DNA of 16,937 nt, from NCBI GenBank assembly GCA_964490745.1, contig CAZBDT010000041.1:1-16937 (forward strand). The letters run 5' to 3'. The notes under the pieces were generated by a model. It had not been told where the DNA came from and did no database searches. It worked only from the letters and a program-made list of their open reading frames with translations. The position numbers and the translations under genes were made by a program. The number at the start of each line of letters is the position of its first letter. Position 1 is the first letter of the stretch. Source of the stretch: Litorimonas sp964490745 (GTDB lineage Bacteria > Pseudomonadota > Alphaproteobacteria > Caulobacterales > Maricaulaceae). Shown here piece by piece: positions 6,815 to 13,848 of this stretch.

Positions 6815-7870
6815 ATGCTCGACGGACTTATCATATCAATTGATGCCATGGGAGGTGATGACGCACCGAACATCGTAATCAAAGGCATTGAATACTTTCT
6901 GACTCATGAAGGTGAGGGGCGTCGTGCGCGTTTTCTGCTACATGGTGATGCGGAAAAACTGGCTCCACTTTTGGAGTCTTCCCCACGAACCCGGGAGCGC
7001 TCAGAAGTCTTCCATACTGAGAAGACTGTCTCAATGGAAGATAAGCCGTCTCAGGCCCTGCGTAAGGGAAAAGGCTCCAGCATGTGGAATGCTGTCGCTT
7101 CCGTTAAAGGCGGTCAGGCCGGCGTCGTCGTTTCTGCAGGGAATACGGGCGCTTTTATGGCGATGTCTAAGCTGCAGTTGCGAGCCAAACCGGGCGTACA
7201 ACGTCCTGCTTTAGCCGCAAGTTGGCCCAATATGAACGGCGGAATGACGGTTGTGCTGGATGTAGGGGCAAACGTAGAATGCGATGCGTCCCAATTGACT
7301 GAGTTTGCAGTTTTAGGCGAGGCTTATTACCGTGCGATTTATGGGGAAGCTACGCCCTCTGTTGGGCTACTCAATGTCGGTACAGAAGAGGGAAAAGGAA
7401 ACGCCGTCGTCAAGGTTGCGCATGAACGCTTATCTCAGTCGCAACTCGCATTAAATTATAAGGGTTTTGTGGAAGGGTATGATATTTCCAAAGGTGAAGT
7501 CGATGTTGTCGTTACGGACGGGTTTACAGGCAATATCGCACTGAAAACCGCTGAAGGCACCGCTAAACTCGTTGATAGTTTTGTTAAAAAAGCGCTTTTG
7601 GGAAATGTCTGGTCTAAATTTACTTCAGCATTAAATGGGCTGGCTCTACGAAATCTTAGGAAAAGCCTTGATCCTCGAAGAGCAAATGGCGCGGTATTTT
7701 TGGGTTTAAACGGCATCGCTGTTAAAAGTCATGGCGGGACAGACCGAATTGGTTTTGCCAATGCATTAAATATCGCGATCGGTTTGGCCGAAAGCGATTT
7801 TCAGGACGCTTTGGATGAAAGATTAGACGCCCTTCACGATGAAGATGATAATATCGGATTTATCTCATGA
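6815..7870 (+). CDS. plsX: Phosphate acyltransferase PlsX
   Basis: It converts acyl-ACP to acyl-phosphate, the acyl donor for PlsY in phospholipid synthesis, and acts at the membrane surface. The 351 residues match the family: ISIDAMGGDDAP near the N-terminus, VSAGNTGAFMA, VQRPALAASWP, DVGANVECDASQL, LLNVGTEEGKGN, YDISKGEVDVVVTDGFTGN and HGGTD near the end. The start is ATG 6815, with a modest GGAA 8-10 bases upstream. The gene ends ATGA, overlapping fabH by four bases, so PlsX and FabH are probably translated together. The gap upstream (66 bases) shows no convincing promoter. Confidence 0.97.
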   Translation: MLDGLIISIDAMGGDDAPNIVIKGIEYFLTHEGEGRRARFLLHGDAEKLAPLLESSPRTRERSEVFHTEKTVSMEDKPSQALRKGKGSSMWNAVASVKGGQAGVVVSAGNTGAFMAMSKLQLRAKPGVQRPALAASWPNMNGGMTVVLDVGANVECDASQLTEFAVLGEAYYRAIYGEATPSVGLLNVGTEEGKGNAVVKVAHERLSQSQLALNYKGFVEGYDISKGEVDVVVTDGFTGNIALKTAEGTAKLVDSFVKKALLGNVWSKFTSALNGLALRNLRKSLDPRRANGAVFLGLNGIAVKSHGGTDRIGFANALNIAIGLAESDFQDALDERLDALHDEDDNIGFIS

Positions 7871-8823
7871 GAGCAGTCGTTCGCGGCATAGGCAGCTACC
7901 TACCAGATCGAGTTATGACCAATCAAGAGATGTCCGACTTGGTCGAGACATCTGATGAATGGATACGGGAGCGCACAGGTATTCGCGAACGTCGCATTGC
8001 TGCAGAGGGGCAATATACTTCTGATCTGGGATATGAAGCGGCTCTGATAGCGCTTGAACACTCCGATTTGACAGCGGATGATGTTGATTTGGTGGTTGTG
8101 GCGACGTCGACGCCTGATTTAACTTTCCCTTCCACCGCTACGATAATCCAGGAAAAACTGGGTATGCAGCATGGTGCTGCTTTTGATATTCAGGCTGTTT
8201 GTTCCGGGTTCATTTACGGAACACATGTTGTGAATGCACTTTTAAAGTCAGGCGGGGCGAAGCGCGCATTACTGATTGGCGCTGAAACGTTCTCTCGTAT
8301 TTTGGATTGGTCGGATCGTGGAACTTGCGTGCTTTTTGGTGACGGGGCAGGGGCTATTGTTGTTGAGGCAGTTGAGGATACGGAATCCGGTATTTTGCAA
8401 ACTTATATTCGTTCAGACGGCCGGCACAGAGACATGCTCTATGTTGATGGTGGGCCGTCGCGCACGCAAACTGTCGGGCATCTGCGTATGCTGGGCAATC
8501 AAGTTTTCAAACACGCTGTCACAGACATAGCTAAAGTTATTCAAGACTGCGCCGAGCAAGCCGATATTAAGGTCGCGGATATTGATTGGTTCGTACCACA
8601 TCAAGCCAACCAAAGGATTCTAAATGCGGTCGCGAAACGGCTGAAACTTAGACCTGAGCAAGTGGTCTCTACTGTTGGACAACACGCAAATACATCTGCT
8701 GCTTCTGTACCGCTTGCCATGGATGCTGCCGTTAAAGACGGGCGGATCAAAAAAGGTGACTTGGTCATGTTGGAGGCGTTTGGAGGTGGTTTTACTTGGG
8801 GTGCGGCGCTTCTGCGTTACTAA
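7867..8823 (+). CDS. fabH: 3-oxoacyl-[acyl-carrier-protein] synthase III
   Basis: FabH starts type II fatty-acid synthesis by condensing acetyl-CoA with malonyl-ACP. The 318 residues carry the complete Cys-His-Asn triad: C112 in AVCSGFIYG, H245 in VPHQANQRI and N275 in GQHANTSAASVPLA. The N-terminal VVRGIGSYLPDRVMTN and ETSDEWIRERTGIRERR stretches and the C-terminal LEAFGGGFTWGAALLRY are also typical. The ATG overlaps the plsX stop (ATGA). The gene is followed by ihfA after 81 bases containing a probable promoter. Confidence 0.98.
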   Translation: MRAVVRGIGSYLPDRVMTNQEMSDLVETSDEWIRERTGIRERRIAAEGQYTSDLGYEAALIALEHSDLTADDVDLVVVATSTPDLTFPSTATIIQEKLGMQHGAAFDIQAVCSGFIYGTHVVNALLKSGGAKRALLIGAETFSRILDWSDRGTCVLFGDGAGAIVVEAVEDTESGILQTYIRSDGRHRDMLYVDGGPSRTQTVGHLRMLGNQVFKHAVTDIAKVIQDCAEQADIKVADIDWFVPHQANQRILNAVAKRLKLRPEQVVSTVGQHANTSAASVPLAMDAAVKDGRIKKGDLVMLEAFGGGFTWGAALLRY

Positions 8824-8854
8824 GTAACCTGGTTTTTATAAAATTTCTATATTT

Positions 8855-8884
8855 TTCCAAAGTCTTGGCTTGATTAACTATATC
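8855..8884 (+). promoter_or_regulatory. Candidate promoter of ihfA
   Basis: ACTATATC (8877-8884) matches 7 of 8 positions of the Caulobacter-type -10 pattern GCTANAWC and contains the hexamer TATATC. The -35 (TTCCAA, 8855-8860, 18 bases away) is weak. Transcription would start near 8890, leaving a short leader with Shine-Dalgarno AAGGAAG (8897-8903) before ATG 8905. Confidence 0.4.
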
Positions 8885-8904
8885 TGAATTTGCTTTAAGG
8901 AAGC

Positions 8905-9228
8905 ATGGAAGCCACGACTGTAAATTCTCAAACCGTCACGCGTCAGGATCTTGCTGAGGCTGTGTATCGCGAAATTGGCTTGTCCCGTTCGGAAAGCTCT
9001 ACCTTAGTAGAGTCTGTTATAGATCACATTGCCGCCTCTCTTGAAAAAGGCGAACATGTGAAAATGGCGGGGTTTGGGACATTTTCTCTTCGTGATAAGA
9101 AAGAACGTATTGGGCGCAACCCCAAAACAGGCGAAGAAGTTCCAATTACGTCGCGTCGAGTCTTGGTCTTCAAACCCTCTCAGGTCCTGCGGGAACGCGT
9201 AGATTCGGCATTATCGCCCAAATCGTGA
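8905..9228 (+). CDS. ihfA: Integration host factor subunit alpha
   Basis: A DNA-bending architectural protein that pairs with IHF-beta. The 107 residues contain the HU/IHF signature: TRQDLAEAVYREIGLSR, HVKMAGFGTFSLRDKKER and GRNPKTGEEVPI, with the intercalating proline P73 in the beta arm, then VLVFKPSQVLRERV. The GEHVKMAGFGTF and KKERIGRNPKTGEE wording is closer to IHF-alpha than to HU. The N-terminus is about ten residues longer than in many homologues, although a good Shine-Dalgarno supports ATG 8905. The position after plsX-fabH and before a MerR-like gene is a conserved alphaproteobacterial arrangement. Confidence 0.95.
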   Translation: MEATTVNSQTVTRQDLAEAVYREIGLSRSESSTLVESVIDHIAASLEKGEHVKMAGFGTFSLRDKKERIGRNPKTGEEVPITSRRVLVFKPSQVLRERVDSALSPKS

Positions 9229-9280
9229 TAACCTCTGATTCGCGACCGTGTTTTGTGGGAAGCGAATTTAGTGGGTGGTT

Positions 9281-9865
9281 ATGAGTCAGACTAAAACAGC
9301 ACGTGCATTTCGAACTATAAGTGAGGCCGGAGAAGAGCTGGGTTTGCAGCCTCATGTTCTTCGATTTTGGGAGTCTAAGTTTACGCATATCAAGCCTATA
9401 AAGCGTGGTGGGGGGCGTCGCTTTTATCGCCCAGAAGATATTGAGTTTATCAGAGGTATTAAAAAGCTCCTTCATGATGAAAAACATCCGATTAAAGATG
9501 TGCAGAAGCTCATCAGAAAAAAAGGCCCGTCTCGGGTTGTAGAACTTGGGCGGTCTTTAGAAAGAGCTGCCCGGGAACAGCGCGTAGATCAGACGGACTT
9601 GTTGCCAGAACGTATCAAACCTGCCGAAACGCGTGTCGCAACCGTTTCGCTGCCCGCACAAATTTCAACTACAAATAAGCCCGCCTCCGCTCCGAAAATT
9701 GTTCCTGCAGCTGAAGTTGTAACTGCGCCTACGGTTGCATCCGCTCCTGCTCCCGTCGCTCCGCCTACACCTGACACGCAGGCCCTCAAAGATGCGCTAA
9801 AAAGTCTTGAAGGTCTCAAATCGAAACTATCCGACTTTCGCAAAGCAGGATCAGTTGATATTTAA
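9281..9865 (+). CDS. MerR family transcriptional regulator
   Basis: A 194-residue DNA-binding protein. The winged-helix MerR domain spans about residues 10-80: FRTISEAGEELGLQPHVLRFWE, KRGGGRRFYRPEDIEFIRGIKKLL, then HPIKDVQKLIRKKG. Residues about 115-165 are rich in proline, alanine, threonine and valine and look like a flexible linker. The end (about 167-187, ALKDALKSLEGLKSKLSDF) is predicted to be a short amphipathic helix or coiled coil, perhaps for dimerisation. There is no metal-binding cysteine set or recognised effector domain, so the signal sensed is unknown. ATG 9281 is preferred; a GTG at 9275 is possible and would add two residues. Ribosome binding is poor with either. Confidence 0.9.
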   Translation: MSQTKTARAFRTISEAGEELGLQPHVLRFWESKFTHIKPIKRGGGRRFYRPEDIEFIRGIKKLLHDEKHPIKDVQKLIRKKGPSRVVELGRSLERAAREQRVDQTDLLPERIKPAETRVATVSLPAQISTTNKPASAPKIVPAAEVVTAPTVASAPAPVAPPTPDTQALKDALKSLEGLKSKLSDFRKAGSVDI

Positions 9866-9889
9866 CTCAATTCCAACCGCAAACTTGGC

Positions 9890-9918
9890 TTGCGTGATGA
9901 TCACCTATTTCTTATAGC
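9890..9918 (+). promoter_or_regulatory. Candidate promoter of tRNA-Pro
   Basis: TTGCGT (9890-9895) and TATAGC (9913-9918) are separated by 17 bases. Initiation would be near 9925, about 13 bases before the mature tRNA 5' end. The match is moderate, but the position is right for a separately transcribed tRNA. Confidence 0.4.
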
Positions 9919-9937
9919 CCGCAGCTAAAGATGGACG

Positions 9938-10014
9938 CGGAGTATGGCGCAGTCCGGTAGCGCACACGCCTGGGGGGCGTGGGGTCGCAGGTTCGAATCC
10001 TGCTACTCCGACCA
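9938..10014 (+). tRNA. tRNA-Pro (anticodon GGG)
   Basis: A full 77-base cloverleaf can be drawn by hand. The acceptor stem CGGAGTA (9938-9944) pairs with TACTCCG (10004-10010), followed by A73 and an encoded CCA (10012-10014). The D stem is GCGC/GCGC. The anticodon stem CACGC/GCGTG encloses loop CTGGGGG with anticodon GGG at 9972-9974. The T stem and loop read GCAGG-TTCGAAT-CCTGC. The C1-G72 pair is characteristic of bacterial proline tRNAs. It should read CCC and CCU codons. Confidence 0.98.
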
Positions 10015-10049
10015 TCTTGTTTTTCATGAAGCAATGCATATATGCCGCG

Positions 10050-10077
10050 TCGACTTTGATTTTTACCGCGCTATATC
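10050..10077 (+). promoter_or_regulatory. Candidate promoter of heme A synthase, leaderless arrangement
   Basis: GCTATATC (10070-10077) matches all 8 positions of the Caulobacter-type -10 pattern GCTANAWC. A -35-like TCGACT (10050-10055) lies 16 bases upstream of the hexamer TATATC (10072-10077). Six bases separate the -10 from ATG 10084, the same distance as at nrdR, and no Shine-Dalgarno is present. This predicts a transcript starting at the start codon. Confidence 0.6.
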
Positions 10078-10083
10078 GCTCAT

Positions 10084-11124
10084 ATGTTTAAGACACGCTC
10101 CAAATCTGTTGAATACTGGCTTTTGTTCATGATGTTTTTGGTCGCGCTGATTATAGTAATTGGTGGCGCGACTCGTTTAACGAATTCCGGGCTTTCAATC
10201 ACGGAATGGGCACCGATAAGAGGCGCTCTCCCACCCTTTACGCAAGACGCTTGGCTGGCGGAGTTCGAGAAATATAAGCTGATCCCGGAGTTTGAGGCAG
10301 AGCATCCGGATATGGACTTAGCGGGCTTCAAATTTATATATTTCTGGGAATGGGGGCATCGCCAACTCGGGCGTTTGATAGGCGTGGCCTATGTCCTTCC
10401 GTTTCTCTGGTTTGCGTTTCGCAAAAAGATTCCCGCCGGGAAGGGCATCTTATTTCTTATTCCAGCGATCCTTATCGGGTTTCAAGGCGCTATTGGCTGG
10501 TGGATGGTCTATAGCGGGCTTCAGGAGGGCATGGTCAATGTGAGCCAATACCGTCTCGCAACGCATCTCGGCATGGCCTTCATCATATTGGGGTTTTTAT
10601 ACTGGTTATATAAATCGACGCGAAATCAATTCGCTCCGAAACCAGCTGGGCGCGTTATGACAAAGCGGGCCGCTGTGCTGGCCGGGCTCGTCTATCTACA
10701 GATCATCGCAGGGGCTTTTGTGGCTGGGACGAAGTCTGGATTAAGCTATAATACGTGGCCATTGATGGATGGTGATTTTGTGCCTGTCGGCTACTTCATT
10801 CAAAATCCAGCTTGGCGCAATTTTTTCGAAAATACAGCCGCGATTCAGTTTAACCATCGGGTCTTGGCCTATATCATATTGGCCTTTGCAGTATGGATTT
10901 GGTTTAAAGCGCGTAAAGTTGCTCATTTGCGTAAAATAACAACGATGTTCATGTTTATATTGCTGTGGCAGGTGGTTCTAGGCATTTGGACATTGTTAAC
11001 GGGGGCACAAAACGACCTTTTCCATATCAAACTGGCATTGATTCACCAATTCTCATCCATATTCGTCTTTCTGATTGCATTGGCAGTTGTTTGGAAAGCA
11101 CGGCACTTTAATACGGTAAAATAA
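10084..11124 (+). CDS. ctaA: Heme A synthase (COX15/CtaA family)
   Basis: An inner-membrane enzyme that oxidises the C8 methyl of heme O to give heme A for aa3-type cytochrome oxidase. The 346 residues fit the proteobacterial/mitochondrial COX15 type with about eight membrane helices. The signature GGATRLTNSGLSITEW (27-42) follows the first helix. Candidate heme-ligand histidines are H92 (WEWGHRQLGRL), H161 (ATHLG), H258 (QFNHRVLAY) and H321 (LIHQFSS), so all four conserved histidines are present. TKSGLSYNTWPLMDGDFVP (216-234) is the periplasmic-loop signature. The start is ATG 10084, with a probable leaderless promoter. No other oxidase assembly gene is adjacent. Confidence 0.96.
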   Translation: MFKTRSKSVEYWLLFMMFLVALIIVIGGATRLTNSGLSITEWAPIRGALPPFTQDAWLAEFEKYKLIPEFEAEHPDMDLAGFKFIYFWEWGHRQLGRLIGVAYVLPFLWFAFRKKIPAGKGILFLIPAILIGFQGAIGWWMVYSGLQEGMVNVSQYRLATHLGMAFIILGFLYWLYKSTRNQFAPKPAGRVMTKRAAVLAGLVYLQIIAGAFVAGTKSGLSYNTWPLMDGDFVPVGYFIQNPAWRNFFENTAAIQFNHRVLAYIILAFAVWIWFKARKVAHLRKITTMFMFILLWQVVLGIWTLLTGAQNDLFHIKLALIHQFSSIFVFLIALAVVWKARHFNTVK

Positions 11125-11162
11125 TACCCAATTTATAAATCATTGTTTTTTATTGATAAATT

Positions 11163-11212
11163 AAAGGAGGTGTGTGAATTCTAGTGTTGACGACATGAGG
11201 TGTCTTGCGTAG
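11163..11212 (+). promoter_or_regulatory. Strong Shine-Dalgarno with a 12-codon ORF in the rplM leader
   Basis: AAAGGAGGTG (11163-11172) is nearly a full complement of the 16S rRNA 3' end, yet no recognised gene follows. GTG at 11174 opens a 12-codon frame (MNSSVDDMRCLA) ending at TAG 11210-11212. The spacing from GGAGG to GTG is only three bases, shorter than ideal. Inside it, TTGACG (11187-11192) looks like a -35 element, but a matching -10 is poor (TAGGTA, 11210-11215). The region could be a leader peptide, a promoter for rplM, or a relic of a lost gene. Confidence 0.35.
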
Positions 11213-11268
11213 GTAGCGCCATCGAAAACGGGCCGCTTTGGCTTGTTTCCCAATTTTCAAGGTTCATC

Positions 11269-11739
11269 ATGAAAACGACAAAGTTTCTGAAAACCGCTGA
11301 TATTGAGAAAAAATGGATTCTCATTGACGCGGAAGATGCCGTCGTTGGTCGTTTAGCAACATTTGTCGCTATGCGTCTGCGCGGAAAGCATCGCCCCGAT
11401 TACACACCACACATTGATTGTGGCGATAATGTCATCATCATCAACGCGGATAAGGTCCATTTCACAGGTAATAAGCGTTCTGATAAAGTTTACTATCGTC
11501 ACACCGGTTATGCGGGTGGTTTGAAAGAGACGACAGCAGCAAAAGTCCTCGACGGACGTTTCCCTGACCGCGTTATGCGTAAAGCTGTGCAGCGTATGTT
11601 ACCAAAGGAAAGCCCATTGGCGCGTAAGCAGTTGTCTAACCTGCGTGTATATGCGGGGTCCGAGCACGAGCATGCCGCTCAAAATCCTGAAGTCATTGAT
11701 TTCAAATCAATGTCTGAAAAGAACGTGAAGCGAGGTTAA
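11269..11739 (+). CDS. rplM: 50S ribosomal protein L13
   Basis: A core large-subunit protein of 156 residues. Family segments are WILIDAEDAVVGRLATFVA, LRGKHRPDYTPHIDCGDNVIIINADK, HFTGNK, YYRHTGYAGGLKE and AVQRMLPKESPLARKQLSNLRVYAG. ATG 11269 gives the family's usual N-terminus (MKTTKFLKTADIEKKW) and has AAGG six bases upstream; an in-frame start at 11200 would add 23 unrelated residues. It sits 144 bases after ctaA and four bases before rpsI, with which it forms the universal L13-S9 pair. Confidence 0.98.
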   Translation: MKTTKFLKTADIEKKWILIDAEDAVVGRLATFVAMRLRGKHRPDYTPHIDCGDNVIIINADKVHFTGNKRSDKVYYRHTGYAGGLKETTAAKVLDGRFPDRVMRKAVQRMLPKESPLARKQLSNLRVYAGSEHEHAAQNPEVIDFKSMSEKNVKRG

Positions 11740-11743
11740 GACC

Positions 11744-12250
11744 ATGGCTGATACAAATACTGCACAGTCCCTCGCGGACCTCAAAAACGTTGTCGACGGT
11801 ACTGTTGGCACTGAAACGCCTGCGGTTGATCCGGCGACCTTGCCAGAGCCAAAAATTGATGAGCACGGTCGTTCTTATGCGACAGGCAAGCGGAAAAATT
11901 CAATCGCGCGCGTTTGGATCAAGCCCGGTAGCGGCAAAATTGTCGTCAATGGTCGCGATCAAGAAGTTTACTTCGCACGTCCAGTACTTCGCTTGATTAT
12001 CGCGCAAGCTTTCCAAGTTGCTGACCGCGTTGACTCATACGATGTCATGGCGACTGTCAAAGGCGGCGGCTTGTCAGGTCAGGCTGGTGCTGTTCGTCAC
12101 GGCATCACAAAAGCGCTGACATATTATGAGCCCGCTTTGCGTGCGCCGTTGAAAGCTGCTGGCTTCATTACGCGCGACTCTCGTGTTGTTGAGCGTAAGA
12201 AATATGGTCGCGCCAAAGCGCGTAAGAGCTTCCAGTTCTCGAAGCGTTAA
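11744..12250 (+). CDS. rpsI: 30S ribosomal protein S9
   Basis: A small-subunit protein of 168 residues. The first 40 or so form an acidic extension (MADTNTAQSLADLKNVVDG onward) that is common in Alphaproteobacteria and absent from the shorter 130-residue E. coli protein. The S9 core follows: YATGKRKNSIARVWIKPGSG, VNGRDQEVYF, VKGGGLSGQAGAVRHGITKAL and the basic C-terminus KKYGRAKARKSFQFSKR, whose last arginine reaches the ribosomal P site. It is cotranscribed with rplM and followed 31 bases later by a strong terminator. Confidence 0.98.
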   Translation: MADTNTAQSLADLKNVVDGTVGTETPAVDPATLPEPKIDEHGRSYATGKRKNSIARVWIKPGSGKIVVNGRDQEVYFARPVLRLIIAQAFQVADRVDSYDVMATVKGGGLSGQAGAVRHGITKALTYYEPALRAPLKAAGFITRDSRVVERKKYGRAKARKSFQFSKR

Positions 12251-12281
12251 GCCTTATTTCGACCTTTTGGTCTATCTGATC

Positions 12282-12312
12282 AGGCGCTTCGGGGAACCGA
12301 GGCGCCTTTTTT
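12282..12312 (+). terminator. Intrinsic terminator after rplM-rpsI
   Basis: AGGCGCTTCGG (12282-12292) pairs with CCGAGGCGCCT (12297-12307) over 11 positions, with one G-U wobble and a GGAA tetraloop. The stem runs into six T (12307-12312). This is the best terminator in the window. It lies 31 bases after the rpsI stop and 16 bases before argC, so argC depends on read-through or its own start signal. Confidence 0.93.
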
Positions 12313-12327
12313 AATGGAAATTCGACT

Positions 12328-13365
12328 ATGAAAAATGCAGCTGTACTTGGAGCTTCCGGATATACTGGCGCGGAAGCTGTTCGCTTGATTTTGGGACATC
12401 CCAAGTTGAATTTGAAAGCCATGACTGCACATAGCCGTGCAGGTGAAGATTATTCCGATGTTTTCCGGAATTTTGCAGGTCAGGCGCTTCCACCGCTGAC
12501 AAAGCTGGATGAGGTACGTTGGGATGATATAGATGTTGTCTTTGCTTGTTTGCCTCATGGCGCAAGCCAAGAGACAATCGCTAAAATCTATGATCGGGTT
12601 GAAACAGTCATAGATTTGTCAGCGGATTTCCGGTTGTCTGATCCAAAGTTGTATGAAGAGACCTATGGCCGCCCACATGCATTTGCAGAGCTATTGGAAG
12701 ACCGAATCTACGGCCTATCTGAATTTTCTCGGGAACAGCTTCCAAGGTCAAAGCTTGTGGCTTGTCCGGGGTGTTATCCGACGTGTTCTATGTTGGCCCT
12801 ACTGCCCGGATTGGAAGCGGGGCTTATTAAGCCTGACAATATCATAATAGATGCGAAATCCGGCGTGACAGGTGCAGGCCGGAAGGCGAGTTTAGCTTTT
12901 GCTTATTCCGAAACATCAGATGGCGCGCAAGCTTATGGTATTGGAAAACACCGTCATGCACCTGAAATGGATCAAGCTATTCGAGAGTTCGCTGACGTCA
13001 CGGCAAAGGTACGCTTTACTCCGCATCTCTTGCCTATGAATCGTGGTATGATTGCGACCTGTCATGTGACACTTCGCGAAGGCGTTAGCCTATCTGAGCT
13101 ACGTAAAACATACGAGGCGGCTTATGGAGGGGAAGCTTTCGTACACGTTCTCGCGGAGGGGCACATCCCACAAACACGTCATGTGCGCGGAAGCAATCAT
13201 TGCCAGATCGGTCTATTTGCGGATCGGACTTCCGATTCTGCGGTGATTGTTTCAGTTATCGATAATCTTACCAAAGGTAGTTCAGGGCAGGCCATACAGA
13301 ATTATAATCTGACGCAAGGCTGGGATGAGACGCTTGGTTTAGACTCTGTGGGCATCTTTCCTTAG
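12328..13365 (+). CDS. argC: N-acetyl-gamma-glutamyl-phosphate reductase
   Basis: It reduces N-acetylglutamyl phosphate to the semialdehyde in arginine synthesis, using NADPH. The 345 residues match the long form. Visible are the nucleotide-binding LGASGYTGAE (7-16), VFACLPHGASQE (71-82), DLSADFRL (96-103), ACPGCYPT (145-152) with the catalytic cysteine C149, KSGVTGAGRKAS (177-188), GIGKHRHAPEMDQ (204-216) containing the conserved histidines, and FTPHLLPMNRGMIATCHV. ATG 12328 follows the rpsI terminator closely, with GGAAA about ten bases upstream. argC after rpsI is a common alphaproteobacterial order. Confidence 0.97.
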   Translation: MKNAAVLGASGYTGAEAVRLILGHPKLNLKAMTAHSRAGEDYSDVFRNFAGQALPPLTKLDEVRWDDIDVVFACLPHGASQETIAKIYDRVETVIDLSADFRLSDPKLYEETYGRPHAFAELLEDRIYGLSEFSREQLPRSKLVACPGCYPTCSMLALLPGLEAGLIKPDNIIIDAKSGVTGAGRKASLAFAYSETSDGAQAYGIGKHRHAPEMDQAIREFADVTAKVRFTPHLLPMNRGMIATCHVTLREGVSLSELRKTYEAAYGGEAFVHVLAEGHIPQTRHVRGSNHCQIGLFADRTSDSAVIVSVIDNLTKGSSGQAIQNYNLTQGWDETLGLDSVGIFP

Positions 13366-13394
13366 CTAGACAGCTATGATGGATGATTATTAGG

Positions 13395-13423
13395 ATGACC
13401 CGTAAGTCATTTTAGAGCATATA
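13395..13423 (+). promoter_or_regulatory. Possible promoter of the lipoprotein gene
   Basis: ATGACC (13395-13400) and CATATA (13418-13423) are 17 bases apart, with six bases to ATG 13430. That is the same spacing as in the nrdR and heme A synthase promoters, and no Shine-Dalgarno is evident. Both boxes are mediocre, so this is a weak call. Confidence 0.25.
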
Positions 13424-13429
13424 GACTTT

Positions 13430-13825
13430 ATGACTATTTCGGTGATTAAAGTACGACTCTCTGTAATTGCGGCGTCATGTTACCTTTTGGCAGCTTGTCA
13501 GACCGTTAAACTCCCAATGTTGGATATTATGAAATCGCCTGAATTCAGTGAGGACGCTAAAAATATAAATCCAGATTATCCTCGCCCAATGGATGCTCCT
13601 CCTGCGCCCGATGACATAAGGTCTGATGCTCAGTGGGACAGAGATGCGCGTTCACTGGAGAAATTACGTGAGAGTTCTATTCGCGGTGAAATGTCGACTA
13701 GCTTAACCAGGGCTGAGTCTGAGGCCGAGTTTGAAGCGCTTAAGGCTAAGGCTCAAGCCTATAAAAAAGATGATCCCGCATCGGGGCCTGTCGAGGGTTT
13801 TCCCGATTATAAACCGCGCCGTTAA
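13430..13825 (+). CDS. Small predicted lipoprotein, unknown function
   Basis: I do not recognise this 131-residue protein. Residues 1-22 form a signal peptide with a clean lipobox (LLAAC), making C23 the lipidation site. The mature part starts QTVKLPMLDIMKSPEF, has a proline-rich stretch (about 47-62, including YPRPMDAPPAPDD), then a charged, helix-forming section (about 66-115) and the tail GFPDYKPRR. It is probably a periplasm-facing lipoprotein; which membrane it sits in cannot be read securely. The gene lies 23 bases before the aminotransferase and may share its transcript, but nothing links the functions. Confidence 0.75.
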   Translation: MTISVIKVRLSVIAASCYLLAACQTVKLPMLDIMKSPEFSEDAKNINPDYPRPMDAPPAPDDIRSDAQWDRDARSLEKLRESSIRGEMSTSLTRAESEAEFEALKAKAQAYKKDDPASGPVEGFPDYKPRR

Positions 13826-13848
13826 TACAGACGACAGGACAAGCCGTC

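Noticed and set aside
8864..8872. Shared CTTGGCTTG upstream of ihfA (8864) and tRNA-Pro (9884), with TTGGCTTG also in the rplM leader and in the small membrane gene
   Set aside because: The matches sit at different distances from the predicted start sites and also occur within a coding frame, so no common role is supported.
9238..9267. Inverted repeat ATTCGC ... GCGAAT upstream of the MerR-like gene
   Set aside because: Six-base arms 18 bases apart arise often by chance, and no promoter boxes frame it the way a MerR operator would be framed. Not strong enough to call.
10036..10045. Perfect 10-base palindrome GCATATATGC upstream of heme A synthase
   Set aside because: About 17 palindromes of this length are expected by chance in a window this size, so position alone does not support an operator.
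9944..10132. A 62-codon frame starting inside the tRNA-Pro gene
   Set aside because: Its N-terminal half is just the translation of the tRNA; this is a well-known spurious ORF and the rest has no coding character.
11130..11162. AATTTAT ... ATAAATT inverted repeat after heme A synthase as a terminator
   Set aside because: The stem is short and entirely A/T with a 19-base loop; it would be too unstable for an intrinsic terminator.
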